Assembly: GCA_002256985.1 (NCBI GenBank)
Contig: NCGO01000001.1
Location: 124,001-188,000, forward strand
Direction of reading: 5' to 3'
Length of the DNA: 64,000 bases
DNA from: Novosphingobium sp. 28-62-57
Lineage (GTDB): Bacteria > Pseudomonadota > Alphaproteobacteria > Sphingomonadales > Sphingomonadaceae
The position numbers and the translations under genes were made by a program. The notes beneath the pieces are model-generated. The model had not been told where the DNA came from, searched no databases, and was given only the letters and a program-made list of their open reading frames with translations. Of this stretch, positions 52,925 through 60,599 are shown in pieces (within the stretch, counting starts at the first letter, position 1; every line of letters starts with the position of its first letter).

Positions 52925-53370
52925 TCCAGATGCCCTTGCGCGAAGCCTTCGGCAGCACCCGCTCGCCCGGCGTCCCGCTGATCCTGTCGGAAATCGTGGC
53001 AGAGCTTGCCGATGCCGCCTCGCCGCAGCAAATCGCAGGCTTCGGCTTTGCCATTGGGCAGCGGTTAGCAGCGCGCGTTCGGCTTGATCAGGTGGCAGAC
53101 CTGAACGACCTTGAACTGCACCTAAACCGCCTCTGGAGCGATCTGGAGCTTGGCGAATCCCGGCTATACGCCGATGAGGCGGCGCTGGTCGTCAATCATG
53201 ATCCGGGGCTGATGCGGCTCGATATGCTCACGCCCGCTGCTCGCCCGTTTCTGCTTGAGCTTCTGCGCGGCACCTTCGACGCCTGCTTCAAGGCGCTGGG
53301 CAGCGCCCCCGGCGTGCAAACCCGCGCCGACTGGAAAGACCGGCTGATCGAAGTGCGTCATGGCCGGTGA
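52921..53370 (+). CDS. bcsD: BcsD-like cellulose assembly protein
   Basis: A 149-residue protein. It fits BcsD/AxCeSD by size and by the pattern GFAIGQRLAARVRL, then DLNDLELHLNRLWSDLELG, then ALVVNHDPG, which aligns with the GRGMAGRF, LQIELNALL and RIVHEDLP regions of the Acetobacter protein. BcsD forms an octameric periplasmic ring that arranges glucan chains into fibrils. No signal peptide is visible, as in Acetobacter. It starts with GTG at 52921 overlapping bcsC as GTGA. The similarity is weak but the genetic position is decisive. Confidence 0.72.
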   Translation: MIQMPLREAFGSTRSPGVPLILSEIVAELADAASPQQIAGFGFAIGQRLAARVRLDQVADLNDLELHLNRLWSDLELGESRLYADEAALVVNHDPGLMRLDMLTPAARPFLLELLRGTFDACFKALGSAPGVQTRADWKDRLIEVRHGR

Positions 53371-54397
53371 TCCGGGCGTTGATGCCAAAGTACAGGTCAG
53401 TCGGCGCAATTTCACGCTCGGCGCTGTGGTGGTGCTGACGGCGGCCTGCACCAAAGTTTCCCAAGGCAATGCCAAGGCGCAAGCCACGTTCTGGTCGCAA
53501 TACCGCGAACGCTTCGTGCTGCCCACAGGCCGGGTGATCGACAACGGCAACGGCAACATCAGCCACAGCGAAAGCCAGGGCTATGGCATGCTGCTGGCCA
53601 CCATCCACAACGACCGCAAAACCTTCGATTCTCTGGCGCGGTGGACCGCCGAAACGCTGCTCCGCCCGGACATTGCGCTCCATGCGTGGAAGTATGATCC
53701 GCGCGAGCTTGACCCCGTGGCCGACCCGAACAACGCGACCGACGGCGATATGCTGATCGCTTGGGCGCTGTCCCGCGCGGCGCAGCAATGGCAAGTCCCG
53801 GACTATGCCCAGCGCTCCCGCGCGATCCGGCAGGCGATACGCAGCCGTCTGGTGGTAGAGCGGGCTGGCCGTATGGTGCTGCTGCCCGGGCTTCAGGGCT
53901 TTGCCGATCAGGCCCGCGTCGTGGTGAACCCCAGCTATTACATCTGGTCCGCGCTCGATGCCTTTGCCGCGCTGGATGGCGAAGCCGTGTGGGCGCCGGT
54001 CATTGATGACGGGGTCAGGCTGTTGAGCGATGCCCGCTTTGGGCCACTGTCCTTGCCGGTGGACTGGTTCCAGATTGATAGCGCCGGCAAACTCGCCCCC
54101 GCCACTGACAAGCCGCACCGCTTCGGCTTCGATGCCATCCGTGTCCCGCTTTATGCCGCCGCGGGCCGCCGTCTTGCGGTTGCCGAAACGGTGGTCGCGT
54201 GGTGGAAAACTTATGCCGACAGCGGAAAGCCGATCCCGGCGTGGATTGATGTCCTCACCGGCGAAACCGCGCCATATGCGCTGTCTGAGGGCGGCATGGC
54301 CGCCGTTGGACGGACGATCGGCAGCCCACAGCCCGATGCCCTTGCGCAAGACTACTACGCCGCCACCTTGCAAATGCTCGCCCGGGACATGATCTGA
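53360..54397 (+). CDS. bcsZ: Periplasmic endoglucanase BcsZ (GH8)
   Basis: A 345-residue glycoside hydrolase of family 8. The catalytic proton donor is E71 in SESQGYGML, and the catalytic base region is DGDMLIAWAL (D128, D130). The N-terminus has twin arginines (SRRNFTLGA, R15-R16), a hydrophobic stretch and a lipobox LTAAC at C30. That implies Tat export and anchoring as a lipoprotein, unusual for BcsZ, which is mostly a soluble Sec protein. It trims or releases cellulose during synthesis and is usually needed for normal export. The start overlaps bcsD by 11 bases. Confidence 0.9.
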   Translation: MAGDPGVDAKVQVSRRNFTLGAVVVLTAACTKVSQGNAKAQATFWSQYRERFVLPTGRVIDNGNGNISHSESQGYGMLLATIHNDRKTFDSLARWTAETLLRPDIALHAWKYDPRELDPVADPNNATDGDMLIAWALSRAAQQWQVPDYAQRSRAIRQAIRSRLVVERAGRMVLLPGLQGFADQARVVVNPSYYIWSALDAFAALDGEAVWAPVIDDGVRLLSDARFGPLSLPVDWFQIDSAGKLAPATDKPHRFGFDAIRVPLYAAAGRRLAVAETVVAWWKTYADSGKPIPAWIDVLTGETAPYALSEGGMAAVGRTIGSPQPDALAQDYYAATLQMLARDMI

Positions 54398-54403
54398 TCG
54401 ATC

Positions 54404-54607
54404 ATGCGCAGCACCAACGATCAGACCACGGTCCGGCTCTATCACTTGTCCGATGGGCCGGATGGTGGAGCGGCTGAAACGCTCTTTTACGGGCCGATTG
54501 ATCAGGCCTTGCAGATCGCGTCCCAACAGCCTGAAGCCGTACAAGACGGGCTGTTTCTGGCCACGGACAACGATGTTATCGCCTATCTCGACCTGATCGG
54601 GGAGTGA
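54404..54607 (+). CDS. Small hypothetical protein after bcsZ
   Basis: A 67-residue acidic, soluble protein starting at ATG 54404, six bases after the bcsZ stop. It opens with TTVRLYHLSDGPDGG and ends DNDVIAYLDLIGE, with a helix-like DQALQIASQQPEAV between. No known domain was recognised, and there is no signal peptide or membrane segment. Its tight spacing to bcsZ makes it a possible last gene of the cellulose operon. Confidence 0.55.
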   Translation: MRSTNDQTTVRLYHLSDGPDGGAAETLFYGPIDQALQIASQQPEAVQDGLFLATDNDVIAYLDLIGE

Positions 54608-54629
54608 TCCTGCGGCGGGATCGCGCTGG

Positions 54630-55808
54630 TCACAGCGCTTCGCCAGCCGCCCGCCCGCTCGCCCAGGCCCACTGGAAGTTATAGCCGCCCAGCCATCCGG
54701 TCACGTCCACCGCCTCGCCAATGGCGTAGAGGCCCGGCACCTTGCTCGCCTCCATCGTCTTTTGCGACAGCGCCTTGGTGGAAATCCCACCTGCCATGAC
54801 CTCGGCCTTCGCATAGCCTTCGGTGCCGTTGGGATGGAACGGCCAGTGGGCAAGCTGCTTCTGCACCGCGCGCAACGGCGCATCGCGGCAAGTGCCCAGT
54901 TCACCCTCCAGCGCCAACCGCCCAGCCAGCGTCTCTGCCAGCCGCTCTGGCAAACGCCGCGCCAACGCGGCACGTAACCCCGCCTTGGGCCGCGCGCGCT
55001 TTTCCTCGATCAGCCAGTCCGGTGCCTCATCAGGCAGGAAATCCACCGCTATCGGCGTGCGGTGCTGCCAATAGGACGATATCTGCAGCATCGCCGGCCC
55101 AGACAGCCCCTTGTGCGTAAACAGCGCCGCCTCGCGAAAGGCAGTCTTGCCCCACTGCGCCACGACGTTGGCCGAAACACCGGAAAGCGAGCGGAAAAGG
55201 GCCTCGTCCTCACCCAGCGTAAACGGCACGAGGGCAGGGCGGGTCTGCACCACCGGCAGCCCAAAGCGCCGCGCCACGTCCATCGCAAAGCCGGTCGCGC
55301 CCATCTTCGGGATCGACAGCCCGCCCGTCGCCAGCACCAGCGCAGGGGTGCAATGGTCCTGCCCGTCCAAGGTCACGCGGAACAGGCCCTCTGCATGTTC
55401 CACCGCCGAAACCGCCTGCCCAAAGGCAAAGCGCACGCTGCCGTCCCGGCATTCGGCCATCAGCATATCGACGATCTGCCGCGCCGACCCATCGCAGAAC
55501 AATTGCCCCAGTGTCTTTTCATGCCAGGCAATGCCGTGCCGGTTCACCAGATCGATGAAGTCCGAAGGGGTATAGCGCGCCAGTGCCGACCGCGCGAAGT
55601 GCACGTTTTCCGAGATATAACGGTCTGCTGCCGTGTGGATATTGGTAAAGTTGCAGCGCCCGCCGCCCGATATCAGGATCTTCTTCCCCGGCTCGTCGGC
55701 GTGGTCCACCAGCAGTACCCGCCGCCCGCGTTGCCCCGCCGTCAGCGCGGCCATGAGCCCCGCCGCGCCTGCGCCGATGACAATCGCGTCGAAAGCGGCG
55801 TCGCTCAC
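54630..55808 (-). CDS. HI0933/BaiN-family FAD-dependent oxidoreductase
   Basis: A 392-residue flavoprotein. The N-terminal FAD site reads AIVIGAGAAGLMAALTAGQRG, followed by GKKILISGGGRCNFTN, the diagnostic block of the HI0933/BaiN family. The C-terminal VMAGGISTKALSQKTMEA and EAVDVTGWLGGYNFQWAWASG blocks complete it. The physiological substrate is unknown for most members; some reduce unsaturated steroids or similar. The start overlaps the end of the next upstream FAD gene by four bases, so the two form a minus-strand operon. Confidence 0.9.
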   Translation of the reverse strand: MSDAAFDAIVIGAGAAGLMAALTAGQRGRRVLLVDHADEPGKKILISGGGRCNFTNIHTAADRYISENVHFARSALARYTPSDFIDLVNRHGIAWHEKTLGQLFCDGSARQIVDMLMAECRDGSVRFAFGQAVSAVEHAEGLFRVTLDGQDHCTPALVLATGGLSIPKMGATGFAMDVARRFGLPVVQTRPALVPFTLGEDEALFRSLSGVSANVVAQWGKTAFREAALFTHKGLSGPAMLQISSYWQHRTPIAVDFLPDEAPDWLIEEKRARPKAGLRAALARRLPERLAETLAGRLALEGELGTCRDAPLRAVQKQLAHWPFHPNGTEGYAKAEVMAGGISTKALSQKTMEASKVPGLYAIGEAVDVTGWLGGYNFQWAWASGRAAGEAL

Positions 55809-57424
55809 GTCAGCAAGTCTGCCGCCAGCGCCTCAGCCACCTTGATCCCGTCCACCGCTGCCGAAAGGATACCGCCCGCATAGCCCGCCCCTTCGCCCGC
55901 CGGATAAAGCCCACGCGTGTTCAGGCTCTGGCAGTCCCTCCCGCGCGTGATCCGCACCGGGGATGACGTACGCGTTTCCACGCCGGTCATGACCACATCG
56001 GGGTTGTCATAGCCCGGCACCATCCGCCCAAACACGGGCAGAGCCTCGCGGATCGCCTCAATCACATAGTCGGGCAGGCATTTCTTGATTTCGGTCAGAT
56101 GGACACCGGGCTGATAGCTCGGGATCACATCGCCAAATTCGGTCGATGGCCGGTCTGCCAGAAAATCACCCAGCTTCTGCCCCGGAGCCATATAATTCCG
56201 ACCGCCCGCTTCAAAGGCAAGGCTTTCCCAATGCCGCTGAAACGCCATGCCCGCCATCGGCCCGCCGGGATAATCGCGGTCAGGATCGATATCGACCACA
56301 AGGCCCGAATTGGCGTTGAACTCCGCGCGCGAATACTGGCTCATGCCGTTGGTCACGACGCGGCCTTCCTCGCTCGTCGCTGCCACCACGCGCCCGCCCG
56401 GGCACATGCAGAACGAATAGACGGTGCGCCCGTTGCTGGCCTTGTGCGAGATGGAGTAGGCCGCCGGGCCGAGAATCTTGTTCCCCGCAGCGGGGCCATA
56501 GCGGGCCTTGTCGATCCACCCTTGCGGATGCTCGATGCGCACGCCGATGGCGAAGGGCTTGGCCTCCACATGCACGCCCCGGTCAAACAGCACCTGAAAC
56601 GTATCGCGCGCCGAATGGCCCACCGCCATGATCACATGGCGCGCAGGCAGGAACGATCCGTCCGACAAGTGCAGGCCCACCAGTTGCCGCGTGCCATCCG
56701 CGCCGGTTTCAACCTCGAAATCCTCAACCCGCGTCTGGAACCGGTATTCCCCGCCAAGGCTTTCGATCGTTTCGCGCAGGGACATGACCATCGTCACCAG
56801 CCGGAATGTGCCGACATGGGGATGGGCTTCGGTCAGAATGTCCTCGGGCGCGCCCGCTTTCACGAACTCGGTCAGCACTTTGCGCCCCAGATGGCGCGGG
56901 TCCTTGATCCGGCTGTAGAGCTTCCCATCGGAAAACGTGCCAGCGCCGCCTTCGCCGAACTGCACGTTCGATTCCGGTTGCAGCACCGATTTGCGCCACA
57001 GCGCCCAGGTGTCCTTGGTCCGCTCGCGCACGGCCTTGCCGCGCTCGATGATGATCGGCTTCAGCCCCATTTGCGCCAGAATCAGCGCCGCCAACAGCCC
57101 GCAAGGCCCTGCGCCGATGACGACTGGCCGCTGGCCGTCCCAGCCCGTCGGGGCCATCACCGGAAACTTGTAGGAAAGATCGGGCGTGGGCTTCACGTTC
57201 TGGTCGCCCGCAAGGCGCTCCAGCACTTCGGCCTCATCGGCCACCACGCAATCGATCACATACGTCAGCAGGATCGCGTGCTTCTTGCGCGCATCGTTGC
57301 CGCGGCGGAAAATCTGGTAGCGTGTCAGGTCCGCGGCCGCGATGCCGAGCCGCGCGCATATCGCCGGGGCAAGGTCCTCCGGCGCATGATCAAGCGGCAG
57401 TTTCAGTTCATTGATACGAAGCAT
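55805..57424 (-). CDS. Uncharacterised FAD-dependent dehydrogenase (COG2509 type)
   Basis: A 539-residue flavoprotein. An N-terminal domain of about 90 residues (LRINELKLPLDH, then RRGNDARKKHAI) precedes the FAD-binding region VVIGAGPCGLLAALILAQMG. QFGEGGAGTFSDGKLYSRIKD is a family hallmark, and CMCPGGRVVAATSE and GEGAGYAGGILSAAVDGI follow. Members are widespread and of unknown role. It starts at ATG 57424 and shares its stop with the start of the HI0933 gene (ATGA). Confidence 0.88.
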   Translation of the reverse strand: MLRINELKLPLDHAPEDLAPAICARLGIAAADLTRYQIFRRGNDARKKHAILLTYVIDCVVADEAEVLERLAGDQNVKPTPDLSYKFPVMAPTGWDGQRPVVIGAGPCGLLAALILAQMGLKPIIIERGKAVRERTKDTWALWRKSVLQPESNVQFGEGGAGTFSDGKLYSRIKDPRHLGRKVLTEFVKAGAPEDILTEAHPHVGTFRLVTMVMSLRETIESLGGEYRFQTRVEDFEVETGADGTRQLVGLHLSDGSFLPARHVIMAVGHSARDTFQVLFDRGVHVEAKPFAIGVRIEHPQGWIDKARYGPAAGNKILGPAAYSISHKASNGRTVYSFCMCPGGRVVAATSEEGRVVTNGMSQYSRAEFNANSGLVVDIDPDRDYPGGPMAGMAFQRHWESLAFEAGGRNYMAPGQKLGDFLADRPSTEFGDVIPSYQPGVHLTEIKKCLPDYVIEAIREALPVFGRMVPGYDNPDVVMTGVETRTSSPVRITRGRDCQSLNTRGLYPAGEGAGYAGGILSAAVDGIKVAEALAADLLT

Positions 57425-57516
57425 GACGCCGCCCTAGCGAAAACGCGTGGGCGGCGCCACTCGTGAAGGAGTCCGTGTTTAACCCCTCGCGTTGCGGCCT
57501 CGCTCCCCATCCCCGA

Positions 57517-57537
57517 CCCTTCCCCGCCGGGGAAGGG
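57517..57537. repeat. GC-rich palindrome between operons
   Basis: Ten-base arms CCCTTCCCCG / CGGGGAAGGG around one base. It lies after the stop of the nitroreductase gene (minus strand) and before the promoter of the FAD operon. It may end the nitroreductase transcript; no T-run follows. Similar CCTTCCCC palindromes are dispersed in many alphaproteobacterial genomes. Confidence 0.5.
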
Positions 57538-57552
57538 GGAAAGCGGCTAGGT

Positions 57553-58131
57553 TCAGCCCTTGAACGGCCCCGCAAACGCAATCTCGTTCACCGGCTTGCG
57601 GTCGCTCACCACTTCGCGCTCTTGCAGCATCTCGGGCAGGTTCTTCACATCGCCCTGCTTGCCGATCACGAAGGCCATTTCCACCCGGAAACCTTCGGGC
57701 AGGTTCAGCACTTCAGCCGCCTTGGCAAAGTCCACCCCGGTCATGCCGTGGGTGTGATAGCCCATGTGCAGCGCCTGCAATGCCGCGCTGGCCCAGGCTG
57801 CGCCTGTGTCAAAGCTGTGGCTGTGGTTCGGGTTGTTGCCCTTGTCGCTGCGCATGAATTCGTCCGACACGGCATAGACCAGAACGCCTGCGTCCTTGGC
57901 CCAGCTCTGGTTGAACGGCACCAGCGCTGAAAGGAACGCTTCGAAATAGGCATCGCCCTTGTGCGCAAAGGCAAAGCGCCATGGCTGATAGTTATAGGCG
58001 CTGGCGGCAAGGCCTGCGGCCTCGAAGATCACGTCAAGGTCTGCCTGCGGCACCGCCGAACCATCGAAAGCGCGCGGGCTCCAACGGTCGACGATCAGCG
58101 GCAGAACTTGGGGAGAAGCAGTACGGGTCAT
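57553..58131 (-). CDS. Nitroreductase-family flavoprotein
   Basis: A 192-residue FMN oxidoreductase. The N-terminal RWSPRAFDGSAVP and the FEAAGLAASAYNYQPWRFAFA block are the standard FMN-binding features; the central GAAWASAALQALHMGYHTHGMTG region is typical of the subgroup. It would reduce nitro compounds, quinones or related electrophiles with NAD(P)H. It lies 32 bases downstream of the pirin gene in the same direction, with GGAG before its ATG at 58131. Both are divergent from a LysR regulator. Confidence 0.9.
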   Translation of the reverse strand: MTRTASPQVLPLIVDRWSPRAFDGSAVPQADLDVIFEAAGLAASAYNYQPWRFAFAHKGDAYFEAFLSALVPFNQSWAKDAGVLVYAVSDEFMRSDKGNNPNHSHSFDTGAAWASAALQALHMGYHTHGMTGVDFAKAAEVLNLPEGFRVEMAFVIGKQGDVKNLPEMLQEREVVSDRKPVNEIAFAGPFKG

Positions 58132-58163
58132 GGGGATACTCCTTGGGGATCAAAGAAAAGAAT

Positions 58164-58886
58164 TCAGGCGGCGTCCACCAGCACAAGCTCGGCGTCTTCC
58201 ACCGCGGTAACGACGATTTCGGTCACCCCGGTGATAGCCACACCATCGCGGGCATTGGCTTCCACATCACCGATGCGGATCTTGCCCCTGGCTGGAACCA
58301 GATAGGCATGGCGATCTTCGCTCAGCGCATAGCGGACCGTTTCACCGGCCTTCACCGTTGCGCCCAGAACGCGGGCGTTGGCGTTGATGGTCAGCACGTC
58401 CGTGTCCCCGGTAATGCCCGAAGCCAGCGGCACGAACTGGCCCTCACGGCTGTCCTTGGGGAAGGGGCGCGCACCCCAGCTTGGCGCATGGCCACGGCGA
58501 TCGGGGATGATCCAGATCTGGAACAGGCGGGTCTCCTCGTCCTCCAGATTGAATTCGGAATGCGCGATGCCCGTGCCTGCCGACATGACCTGCACATCGC
58601 CCGCTTCGGTGCGGCCTTCGTTGCCAAGGCTGTCGCGGTGCGTGATCGCGCCCTTGGTCACATAAGTCACGATTTCCATGTCGCTGTGCGGATGGGTGGG
58701 AAAGCCGCTCTTGGCTGCGATCCGATCATCATTCCACACCCGCAGCGCACCCCAGTGGACCCGCGCCGGATCATGGTATCCGCCGAACGAGAAGTGATGG
58801 TGCGCATCCAGCCAACCGTGGTTGGCTGCGCCGATCGAAGCAAAGGGGCGCAGTTCGATGTGGGGCTTGGTGATGGTCTGAGTCAT
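58164..58886 (-). CDS. Pirin-family (YhaK-like) bicupin
   Basis: A 240-residue pirin/quercetinase-like protein. The N-terminal cupin carries the metal set: HHHFSFGGYHDP, FPTHPHSDMEIVTYV with His residues, and MSAGTGIAHSEFN. Start ATG 58886 has GGAG upstream (58895-58898 on the opposite strand); longer in-frame starts run into the promoter region. Pirins may act as quercetin dioxygenases or redox sensors. Its pairing with the nitroreductase and the divergent LysR regulator suggests a response to quinone-like or aromatic compounds. Confidence 0.9.
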   Translation of the reverse strand: MTQTITKPHIELRPFASIGAANHGWLDAHHHFSFGGYHDPARVHWGALRVWNDDRIAAKSGFPTHPHSDMEIVTYVTKGAITHRDSLGNEGRTEAGDVQVMSAGTGIAHSEFNLEDEETRLFQIWIIPDRRGHAPSWGARPFPKDSREGQFVPLASGITGDTDVLTINANARVLGATVKAGETVRYALSEDRHAYLVPARGKIRIGDVEANARDGVAITGVTEIVVTAVEDAELVLVDAA

Positions 58887-59030
58887 GGCGTTGTCTCCTG
58901 TCGGACGGTTTGCATCCCGTCCTGATGGAGTGGAGATAGCGCTTGCATGCCTTTCGGAATATCCCGATAAATTCAATCAGAATGTTCGGATTAGTTGAAT
59001 GTCGCGCTCTCGGATACACCTCACACATTA

Positions 59031-59113
59031 AACCCGCTCACCCTGAGCTTGTCGAAGGGTGCCAGCACAGACCTCGCACCAACATGCTTCGACAAGCTCA
59101 GCATGAGCGGGGT
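59031..59113. repeat. Palindromic intergenic repeat (REP-like)
   Basis: Arms 59031-59057 and 59087-59113 are reverse complements over 27 bases with three mismatches (core GAGCTTGTCGAAG / CTTCGACAAGCTC), with 29 bases between. It lies in the divergent region between the pirin gene and the LysR gene. It belongs to the same broad family as the repeats at 2071, 60489 and 63692, in a different subtype. Confidence 0.8.
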
Positions 59114-59137
59114 GAGTGAATTGGAGTTATCGGAAAA

Positions 59138-60037
59138 ATGGACATCGGCCAGCCAACGCTCGACCAACTGCGCCTGTTCCTGACGGTCGTCGATGAAGGT
59201 AGCTTCAATGCCGCCGCACGCAAGCTGGGCCGGGCGATCTCGGTCGTCAGCTACGGCATCGTCACGCTGGAAAGCCAGTTGGGCGTCACCCTGTTCGACC
59301 GCGAAGGTTCGCGCAAGCCGGTCCTCACGCCCGCAGGCAAGGCGATGCTGGCCCAAGCCCGCGCCGTTGCCGACAATGTGGACAGCCTGCTGGCCGGCGT
59401 GCGCAACTTCAACCGCGGGCTTGAGGCGGAACTCGGCCTCGCCATCGATGTGATGTTCCCCACCCCCTTGCTCGCCGCCACCTTGCGTGAATTTCAGGAC
59501 TTGTTCCCCACGGTCCTGCTGCGCCTGCATGTCGAGGCGCTGGGGGCAATCGCGGGCCTTGTCGTGGATGGCGAGGCGCAGCTTGGCATCGGCGGCCCCG
59601 AACTTGTCGCCGTGCCCGATCTTGAACGTGAAGCTATCGGCGAAGTCGATCTCGTCCCCGTCGCCGCGCCCGATCACCCCTTGGCGCGCATGGAAACCAT
59701 CCCGCCGGGCGAAGCGCGCAAGCACCGCCAGCTTGTGCTGACAGACCGTTCAAAACGCACCGAAGGCCGCGATTTTTCGGTCTTTGCCGCCAGCACCTGG
59801 CGCCTGGGTGATCTCGGCGCGCGCCATGCGCTGATGCGCGAAGGCATCGGCTGGGGCAACATGCCGATGCATCTTATCGAAGGCGATCTCGCCTCTGGCC
59901 GCCTCAAGCGCCTGACCATCCCCGAATGGCCCGGCATGGCCTATCGCTTCCACGCCCTGTGGCGGCGCGATTGCCCCGGCGGCCCTGCGCAAACGTGGCT
60001 GCGCGAAGCCTTCAGGCAAAGGCTGGCGCAACCTTGA
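59138..60037 (+). CDS. LysR-family regulator
   Basis: A 299-residue LysR-type regulator with the helix-turn-helix in the first 60 residues (EGSFNAAARKLGRAISVVSYGI) and a substrate-binding C-terminal domain. It is transcribed away from the pirin-nitroreductase pair, which it probably controls. The start is ATG 59138. The ligand is unknown. Its 3' end overlaps that of the convergent MaoC gene by 26 bases. Confidence 0.9.
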   Translation: MDIGQPTLDQLRLFLTVVDEGSFNAAARKLGRAISVVSYGIVTLESQLGVTLFDREGSRKPVLTPAGKAMLAQARAVADNVDSLLAGVRNFNRGLEAELGLAIDVMFPTPLLAATLREFQDLFPTVLLRLHVEALGAIAGLVVDGEAQLGIGGPELVAVPDLEREAIGEVDLVPVAAPDHPLARMETIPPGEARKHRQLVLTDRSKRTEGRDFSVFAASTWRLGDLGARHALMREGIGWGNMPMHLIEGDLASGRLKRLTIPEWPGMAYRFHALWRRDCPGGPAQTWLREAFRQRLAQP

Positions 60038-60470
60038 GCAAGGCCGAACGCAGGCACCGGCACACCACCTCATCGCGTTGATTGATCAACTCGTGCTTGA
60101 ACGTCACGATCCCCGCATCGGGCCGCGATTTGCTGGCGCGCAGTTCCACCACCTCGCTCGTCGCGCGCATCGTATCGCCGATGAACACGGGCGCGGGCAT
60201 CACCAGCTTGTCATAGCCAAGGTTCGCCACCAGCGTGCCCAGCGTCGTGTCCCCCACCGAAAGCCCCACCATCAGCGCGAACGTAAAAGTCCCGTTGACC
60301 AGAATCTGCCCAAACTCGCTGGCCTTCGCCGCCTCGGCATCGATATGCAGCGGCTGCGGATTGTGCGTCATGACAGAGAACAGCAGGTTGTCCGTCTCGG
60401 TCACCGTCCGCCGGATTTCATGCGCGATCACATCGCCCACCTGCCACTGATCAAAGAAACGCCCTGCCAT
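60012..60470 (-). CDS. MaoC-family acyl-CoA hydratase
   Basis: A 152-residue hot-dog fold hydratase. The catalytic pair is in FSVMTHNPQPLHIDAEAAKAS (D/N and H of the R-hydratase motif), followed by VNGTFTFALMVGLSVGDTT. Such small MaoC proteins hydrate enoyl-CoA or mesaconyl-type CoA esters. It is encoded downstream of methylcrotonyl-CoA carboxylase genes, so a step of leucine or branched-chain acid breakdown is likely. The exact substrate is not readable. Confidence 0.87.
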   Translation of the reverse strand: MAGRFFDQWQVGDVIAHEIRRTVTETDNLLFSVMTHNPQPLHIDAEAAKASEFGQILVNGTFTFALMVGLSVGDTTLGTLVANLGYDKLVMPAPVFIGDTMRATSEVVELRASKSRPDAGIVTFKHELINQRDEVVCRCLRSALLKVAPAFA

Positions 60471-60488
60471 AACTCAAATCCCTGATTT

Positions 60489-60591
60489 CCGTTCGTGTCG
60501 AGCGAAGTCGAGACACTGGCGCGCGCGTGTATCGACTTCGGGCTAAGCCCGAAGTTTACCCTGAGCAAGTCGAAGGGCTCGACACGAACGG
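60489..60591. repeat. Palindromic intergenic repeat (REP-like), perfect 15-base ends
   Basis: Outer arms CCGTTCGTGTCGAGC (60489-60503) and its reverse complement (60577-60591) enclose an inner hairpin GACTTCGGGC / GCCCGAAGTT around TAA. The first 28 bases (60489-60516) recur without change at 63692-63719 inside the mccB coding region. It lies between mccA and the MaoC gene. Confidence 0.85.
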
Positions 60592-60599
60592 GAGTTGGT

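Noticed and set aside
56099-57466. Open frame of 455 codons on the plus strand
   Set aside because: It mirrors the COG2509-type flavoprotein gene, which has strong motifs; the plus reading has none.
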